Shown here piece by piece: positions 8,764-12,625 of a stretch of 12,625 bases of DNA. The position numbers and the translations under genes are program-made. The stretch is taken from the NCBI GenBank assembly GCA_003024985.2, contig PXIH01S0032763.1; one strand, 5' to 3'. The notes under the pieces are model-generated. The model worked only from the letters and a program-made list of their open reading frames with translations, was not told the DNA's origin and ran no database searches. This DNA comes from Euperipatoides rowelli. Taxonomy: Eukaryota; Onychophora; Udeonychophora; Euonychophora; Peripatopsidae. Each line of letters starts with the position of its first letter. The stretch's first letter is position 1.

Positions 8764-9712
8764 CGACCAACTTTTGATTAAAAGTCAGCAGCCCAATGAA
8801 AAATCCTTAATTTATTAATTACTTGGCAGTAATCGACCAACTATTCATTAAAAGTCAGCAGCCCAATGAAAAATCCCTAATTTGTTAATCACATTGCAGT
8901 AAACGGCCAACTCTTCATTAAAAGTCAGCAGCCCAATGAAAAATCCCTAATTTGTTAATCACATTGCAGTAATCTACCAACTCTGCATTAAAAGTTAGCA
9001 TCCCAAAGAAAAATCCCTAATTTGTTAATTACATTGCAGTAATCGCCAACTCTTCATTAAATTCAGCAGCCCAATGAAAAATCCCTAATTTGTTAATTAC
9101 TTTGCAGTAATCGGCCAACTCTTCGTTAAAAGTTAGCATCCCAATGAAAAATCCCTAATTTGTTAATTACATTGCAGTAATCGGCCAACTCTTCATTAAA
9201 ATTCAGCAGCCCAATGAAAAATCCTTAATTGTACTTGGCAGTAATCGGCCAACTATTAATTAAAAGTCAGCAACCCAATTAAAAATCCCTAATTTGTTAA
9301 TCACATTGAGTAATCTACCAACTCTGAATTAAAAGTTAGCATCCCAATGAAAAATCCCTAATTTGTTAATTACATTGCAGTAATCGGCCAACTCTTCATT
9401 AAAAGTCAACAGCCCAACGAAAATCCCTAATTTGTTAATTACTTTGCAGTAATCGACCGACTCTTCATTAATAGTCGGCAGCCCAATAAAAAAATCCCTA
9501 ATTTGTTAATTACGTTGCAGTAATCGGCCAACTCTTTATTAAAAGCAGCAGCCCAATGAAACATCCCTAATTTGTTATTTCCTTTACAGTAATCATCCAA
9601 ATCTTCATTAAAAGTCAGCAGCCCAATGAAAAATCTTTAATTTATTAATTACTTTGCAGTAATTGGCCAACTCTTCATTAAAAATCACCAGCCCAATGAA
9701 AAATCCCTAATA
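8764..9712. repeat. 70-bp tandem array inside the hAT-type element, 14 units
   Basis: Units begin at 8764, 8834, 8904, 8974, 9044, 9112, 9182, 9246, 9315, 9385, 9454, 9525, 9594 and 9664. Most are 68-71 bp, the seventh is 64 bp, and the last stops after 49 bp. Each unit begins with CGGCCAACTCTTCATTAAAA or a variant, then has GCAGCCCAATGAAAAATCCC, then TAATTTGTTAATTAC and ends GCAGTAAT. The junction between units reads GTAATCGGCCAA, which contains the TAATCGGCC found in the element's subterminal region. Units differ by several substitutions and small indels, with shared variants between non-adjacent units. The tract is non-coding. Confidence 0.95.
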
Positions 9713-9806
9713 TTCTCTTTTCAATATTCAGAAAAATCTGATGTCTGTTGGTCAAGATTAATTAACTGACTTAAATTTAGCAAGAAATTGGTGATTATTA
9801 AAGCAG
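9713..9806. other. Unique right interior of the hAT-type element
   Basis: About 95 bp between the array and the right subterminal repeats do not resemble the 70-bp unit. A small TCAG...CTGA inverted repeat is visible near 9729-9742. No coding potential is seen. Confidence 0.6.
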
Positions 9807-9872
9807 ATTAATCGGAAAAGAGCCGATTAGGCCGATTACCGATTACCTGCCGATTAATCGGTGCATACCCTA
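9807..9872. repeat. Right terminal and subterminal region of the hAT-type element
   Basis: This end holds four CCGATTA and two TAATCGG motifs within 66 bases, including the palindrome CCGATTAATCGG next to the terminal GTGCATACCCTA. It is the inverted counterpart of 8683-8763 but is not colinear with it beyond the outermost 15-16 bases. Confidence 0.8.
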
Positions 9873-9880
9873 CTGTGTAT
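9873..9880. repeat. Target-site duplication, right copy (hAT-type element)
   Basis: CTGTGTAT is identical to 8675-8682. The LINE sequence resumes immediately after it. Confidence 0.92.
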
Positions 9881-10245
9881 AATGAATAAACAGTCATGGA
9901 CAATCAGCAGGGTAGATGAGGCTCTTCAGCACTGTAAGGAAACTCAACTAGGAAAAGGAAACCTCCGATCACAAATCCTGCACTTGTTCCTTGGTCTCTT
10001 GAGCAGTATGAAAAATTAATGAAAGCACAAATATTTGTTTTAGCAAGCGCTCAGCATGCAATCCAATATCCCATGAGGCTTGACAAGTCAAGTTGGCTAC
10101 TCTGGGAATGCCGCCATATGATCTGACTGGCATTCAGTGTGATTCATTATCATATGAAGCTGGAAGTGTCAATTTGATTGCTCTCAGAACCATCAGCAAT
10201 AAAGGAAGCAGCAATAAGGGATTAACAGAAAATCAGAAAAGGAAT
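9881..10245 (+). other. 5' region of the host LINE
   Basis: This continues the LINE after the hAT-type insertion and is less A+T-rich than the flanking genome. An open stretch reaches the endonuclease, but the region before 10084 is interrupted by stops. The open frame begins after the stop at 10081-10083 and its first ATG is at 10108. This may be a 5' untranslated region or a degenerate N-terminal extension. I cannot separate the two. Confidence 0.55.
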
Positions 10246-10309
10246 AGAGGTATTAAGATTGAAACGTGGAATGTAAGAGGTATAACAGAACAGGAAAATT
10301 AGCAGATAT

Positions 10310-10322
10310 ATGTAATGAAATG
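10310..10322. repeat. Target-site duplication, left copy (LINE 3' fragment)
   Basis: ATGTAATGAAATG recurs exactly at 10645-10657. The bases just outside each copy differ, so 13 bp is the full length. Removing one copy plus the insert restores the endonuclease reading frame, which independently supports the call. Confidence 0.9.
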
Positions 10323-10644
10323 GACAGATATGATCAGAAATGACGAAGTGTGGAAAAAATGGGGAGGTGGTTATAGTCTTTTGGATGAAGTAAGGAAGAG
10401 GAATGGAAATATGCCAGGCATGTTTTCAGAGCATCTGCAGGAATTAGAATAACTTATTAACAGCAATTGAGGGATGAACAGAAAGGGAAAAAAAGAGGAA
10501 GACCAAGAAGAGAATAGTTGGATGAGAATGGGCTAACATCCAGCAATTCTCTGTATTAAAAAGAAGAGCTCAAGATAGAAATCTTAGGTGATCAATGATT
10601 GTGAACCTCCACCTCGGAGAACGCATCCAATGATGATGATGATG
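10323..10644 (+). mobile_element. 5'-truncated LINE 3' end nested in the endonuclease
   Basis: The 322-bp insert lies between perfect 13-bp direct repeats. Its wording is that of a LINE ORF2 C-terminus. RNDEVWKK is at 10336-10359, RGRPRR at 10494-10511 and RRAQDRNL at 10562-10585, where the family normally has W two codons later and this copy has TGA. A GAT-triplet tail at 10630-10647 forms the 3' end. This is typical of a dead-on-arrival copy made by target-primed reverse transcription that stopped early. It contains internal stops and a frame change between the RGRPRR and AQDR motifs. It may belong to the same family as the host LINE, but no overlapping region is present to test that. Confidence 0.85.
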
Positions 10645-10647
10645 ATG
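10630..10647 (+). repeat. GAT-triplet tail of the nested LINE copy
   Basis: Six GAT-type triplets close the 3' end of the insert and merge with the target duplication. Short simple-repeat tails rather than poly-A are common in RTE- and CR1-like LINEs. Confidence 0.75.
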
Positions 10648-10657
10648 TAATGAAATG
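10645..10657. repeat. Target-site duplication, right copy (LINE 3' fragment)
   Basis: This is the second copy of ATGTAATGAAATG, identical to 10310-10322. The endonuclease frame continues directly after it. Confidence 0.9.
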
Positions 10658-11340
10658 AATAAAATGGTAATTGAGATATTAAGAATCAGAGAGACTTTCT
10701 GGGAAGAAAATATGGACTTTATCACTACCATAATAGAAAAAGATAACTTTAGAGTAATGACAGCAGAGGAAGGAATGAAAAGGAAAAGGATTCATAGTGA
10801 AAGAGGATGCGGTTATACATGTGAGNGACATATGAAGAATTTCAAAAAGAATAATTGCAATACAATTTGAAGAAAATGAAATAAATCTACTAATTATACA
10901 GGTTTATGCTCCAACAGCAGATAGCAACGATTAAGAAGGCAAACACCTCTACAATCTGGTAGAAGACATGTTGCAAAGAAAGAAATTTAAAGATATGGTG
11001 ATAATAATAGGTAATTGGAATGTCAAATTGGGACAAGGTAGAGACAAAGGTATTGTTGGCCCATGGATATTAGGAAAAAGAAATGATAGAGGCAAACTGC
11101 TTGTTAATTTTTGTTAATGCTAAAAATTATGGATTGCAAACTCCTGGCTTAAACAGAAATGCAGTAGCAGAAAAACTTGGGCTTCTCTAAATGGAATAAT
11201 AAAGAACCAAATAGATTTTGTCATAACTTCCAGAAGATATAAAAACAGTGTTAAAAACTGCAAAGCCATGCCAGAAGCTGACTGTAGTTCAGTCTGCAGA
11301 TTAGAGATCAATTTAAAATGTCAGATTAAGAACAACAAAA

Positions 11341-12413
11341 ATAGAAGATGGTGATTGAAGTACTGAAATATGATATGAAAGTTGTTTTATTTAATGAAAA
11401 ACTAAGAAAAATTTTAAATAAGAAAATAAGAAAGTTAATGAAAGGTGGAATAAAGTTAAGAACATAGTTCATCAAACAAAAGAGGAAATATGATTTCAAC
11501 AGAAAAAAGGAAAAAATCCATTGATTACGAAGATACTTTAAAACTTATGGATGAAAAGAGAAAGAGGAGACAGAATGATAGAGATAGATATGAATTATTA
11601 AATTTCATTATTAGAAAAAGATGCAAAATGGTAAAAGAATTGCAACAATGTGGAAGAAAAATAACAGCAGGAATCAAGGGTAAAGATGGCAAACTTCAAT
11701 ATACTGACAAAGAGATTGTGGAAAGGTGGAAGCAATATGGAAAGCAACATTAAGAAAAAAGAGAAAATACAGAGGATTGGGAATATTCAGAGGACAATGA
11801 AGAACTGCCAATTTTAAAAGAGGAAATTCTGGAGGCTATGAAAAAGATAAGGCCATGAAAAGCAAGTGGGATTGATAACATTTCAATAGAATTTATAAAG
11901 ATGGATGATGATATGCTAGAAATTATCACAGACCTAGTGAATGACAGCTCAAAATCAAGATGATTTTAAGAGAGCAATAATGAAAAGTAATAATCTTTAG
12001 ATAGTAGCAACTTTAGAACAATTAGTATCATAACACATGCAACTAAGATACTATTAGGAGTTGTTTTATGAAGAATAAGAAGGAAAACCAAGGAAAATCA
12101 GTCAGAAGACCAATATGGGTTCAGAATCAACAAAGGAACTAGAGATGGAATCATAGAATTGAAAACCATAGAACAAAGGTTTAAAGGATCATCAGACACG
12201 TACATAGGATTTGTGGATTTTGAGAAAACTTTTGACAGGGTTGATCATAAAAAATTGGCAAATATATTGAAGAAGATAGGAATTGATGGAAAGGACTTAA
12301 CAATTAATTATAAGCAACCTGTACAAAGGACAAACAGCAGCATTTAAGAAAAATAATAACTTCACTGGTTGGTTTGAAGTAAACTGTGGTGTAAGACAAG
12401 CATGTTTATGATC
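11341..12413 (+). pseudogene. Broken LINE reverse transcriptase, cut after motif B
   Basis: This is the polymerase that copies LINE RNA at the nick. A basic linker (11490-11750) holds KRRQNDRDRYELL and ends with the ERWKQY block, matching the RW..Y motif before LINE polymerases. The domain then reads LKEEILEAMKKIRP, a stop at 11856-11858, then KASGIDNI (family KAPGIDNI). SNFRTISII starts at about 12006, QYGFR at 12111, KGTRDGI shortly after, and motif A as FVDFEKTFDRVDH at 12210-12248. All these lie in one frame with stops at 11751 and 11856. A one-base shift near 12310 is needed to read NLYKGQTAAF and GVRQACL (12388-12408). Sequence homologous to LINEs ends about 12413, so motif C (YADD), thumb and C-terminus are missing. 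It is non-functional. Confidence 0.88.
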
Positions 12414-12625
12414 TTGTTAATTACGTTGCAGTAATCGGCCAACTCTTTATTAAAAGCAGCAGCCCAATGAAACATCCCTAATTTGTTATTTCCTTTACAG
12501 TAATCATCCAAATCTTCATTAAAAGTCAGCAGCCCAATGAAAAATCTTTAATTTATTAATTACTTTGCAGTAATTGGCCAACTCTTCATTAAAAATCACC
12601 AGCCCAATGAAAAATCCCTAATATT
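12414..12625 (+). repeat. Exact 212-bp copy of the hAT array end (9503-9714)
   Basis: Every base from 12414 to the window end matches 9503-9714 at a constant offset of 2911. The copy covers the last 22 bases of array unit 11, units 12 and 13, the partial unit 14 and two bases beyond. It stops where the array meets unique sequence. No transposon end or target duplication separates it from the LINE. The join lies in a shared TTGTTAA. Private variants such as the ACATCCC and CATCCAAATC forms are reproduced, although neighbouring array units differ from one another at many sites. A chimeric assembly join is the likeliest cause. A truncated second element or gene conversion are alternatives. Confidence 0.92.

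Larger units (their letters stand above)
8683..9872. mobile_element. Non-autonomous hAT-type miniature element with satellite core
   Basis: The 1,190-bp element is bounded by a perfect 8-bp target duplication (CTGTGTAT). Its ends are inverted: the left end reads TAGGGATGCTCCGAT and the right end, from the other strand, reads TAGGGTATGCACCGAT, differing by one inserted base and one substitution. An 8-bp duplication with short inverted ends starting TA is the signature of the hAT superfamily. There is no transposase frame, so it must have been mobilised by an enzyme encoded elsewhere. Both ends carry clusters of CCGATTA/TAATCGG, and the interior is a 14-unit 70-bp tandem array plus about 95 bp of unique sequence on the right. 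It sits in the 5' region of the LINE and so is younger than it. The perfect target duplication implies a fairly recent insertion. Confidence 0.9.
10246..11340 (+). pseudogene. Broken LINE endonuclease domain (APE type)
   Basis: The endonuclease nicks target DNA in LINE retrotransposition. The N-terminal motif KIETWNVRG starts at 10255. A frameshift near 10290 then leads into GKLADICNEM. A LINE 3' fragment interrupts the domain at 10323-10644, and the same frame resumes at 10658 with NKMVIEILRIRETFW, as expected for the family's IL.I.ETRW block. Another frameshift lies near the N at 10826. From 10899 the frame reads QVYAPT, then GNWN at 11010-11021 where active enzymes have GDxN, then NQIDFV at 11205. 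The expected SDH motif is replaced by SVC. In-frame stops occur at 10932-10934 and twice near 11116-11124. The loss of key Asp and His residues, with the stops, makes this non-functional. Confidence 0.85.
8583..12413 (+). mobile_element. Decayed APE-type LINE carrying two nested insertions
   Basis: Base composition shifts to less A+T-rich at about 8583. From there, once the nested elements at 8683-9872 and 10323-10644 are discounted, a continuous LINE layout can be followed on the plus strand. A non-coding or barely coding 5' region (8583-8682 plus 9881 to about 10245) is followed by an apurinic-type endonuclease domain (about 10246-11340), a linker and a reverse transcriptase domain. The sequence stops just after the GVRQ motif, so the YADD active site, C-terminal domain and 3' tail are missing. 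Motif wording matches the large animal group annotated as craniofacial development protein 2-like or endonuclease-reverse transcriptase, close to RTE-type elements. The exact clade is not resolved. The 5' boundary is approximate and no flanking target duplication can be sought because the 3' end is absent. Many stops and frameshifts show it is inactive. Confidence 0.8.

Noticed and set aside
8764-9712. CRISPR array
   Set aside because: The whole 70-bp period is similar from unit to unit. There are no constant repeats with variable spacers, and the array sits inside a eukaryotic transposon.
11120-11311. 63-codon minus-strand open frame
   Set aside because: It is antisense to the LINE endonuclease region whose plus-strand frame carries the family motif NQIDFV.
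12414-12625. A second independent hAT-type insertion
   Set aside because: No TAGGG end, subterminal repeats or target duplication is present at the junction, and the copy begins in mid-unit.

Overview
The window is A+T-rich eukaryotic DNA, most likely from an animal. The evidence is an APE-type non-LTR retrotransposon of the kind often labelled craniofacial development protein 2-like, an hAT-type miniature transposon, dispersed tri- and tetranucleotide microsatellites, and the absence of any intact protein-coding gene over 12.6 kb. Isolated single N bases (1050, 1576, 5907, 6003, 8284, 10826) and the abrupt end inside a repeat suggest a whole-genome shotgun contig. I cannot name the species.

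Positions 1 to about 8,580 are intergenic or intronic. They hold an imperfect foldback at the left edge (6-146), a short palindromic motif in three copies (766-920), simple repeats, a degenerate minisatellite of about 26 bp units (2572-3399), a diverged duplicated segment (3551-3720 and 4044-4272), a possible piggyBac-type miniature element with TTAA ends (5991-6263) and a possible tRNA-derived SINE fragment (about 8266-8350). A few short exon-like islands occur (best at 6379-6450, minus strand), but none can be assigned to a gene.

Positions about 8,583 to 12,413 are a nest of transposable elements. A decayed LINE on the plus strand carries endonuclease and reverse transcriptase remnants. It is interrupted twice. 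A 1,190-bp hAT-type miniature element (8683-9872) with a perfect 8-bp target duplication sits in its 5' region. The 322-bp 3' end of another LINE (10323-10644) with a perfect 13-bp target duplication sits inside its endonuclease domain. Frameshifts, in-frame stops and lost catalytic residues show that the host LINE is dead.

The most unusual object is the hAT-type element. Nearly all of its interior is a 14-unit tandem array of a 70-bp repeat (8764-9712). Many units carry the same TAATCGGCC core that is clustered at the element's ends, and variant patterns suggest blocks of several units were copied together. The last 212 bases of the window (12414-12625) repeat positions 9503-9714 exactly. 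They are joined to the reverse transcriptase just after its GVRQ motif, without any transposon end. This is probably an assembly chimera, but it needs an independent check.
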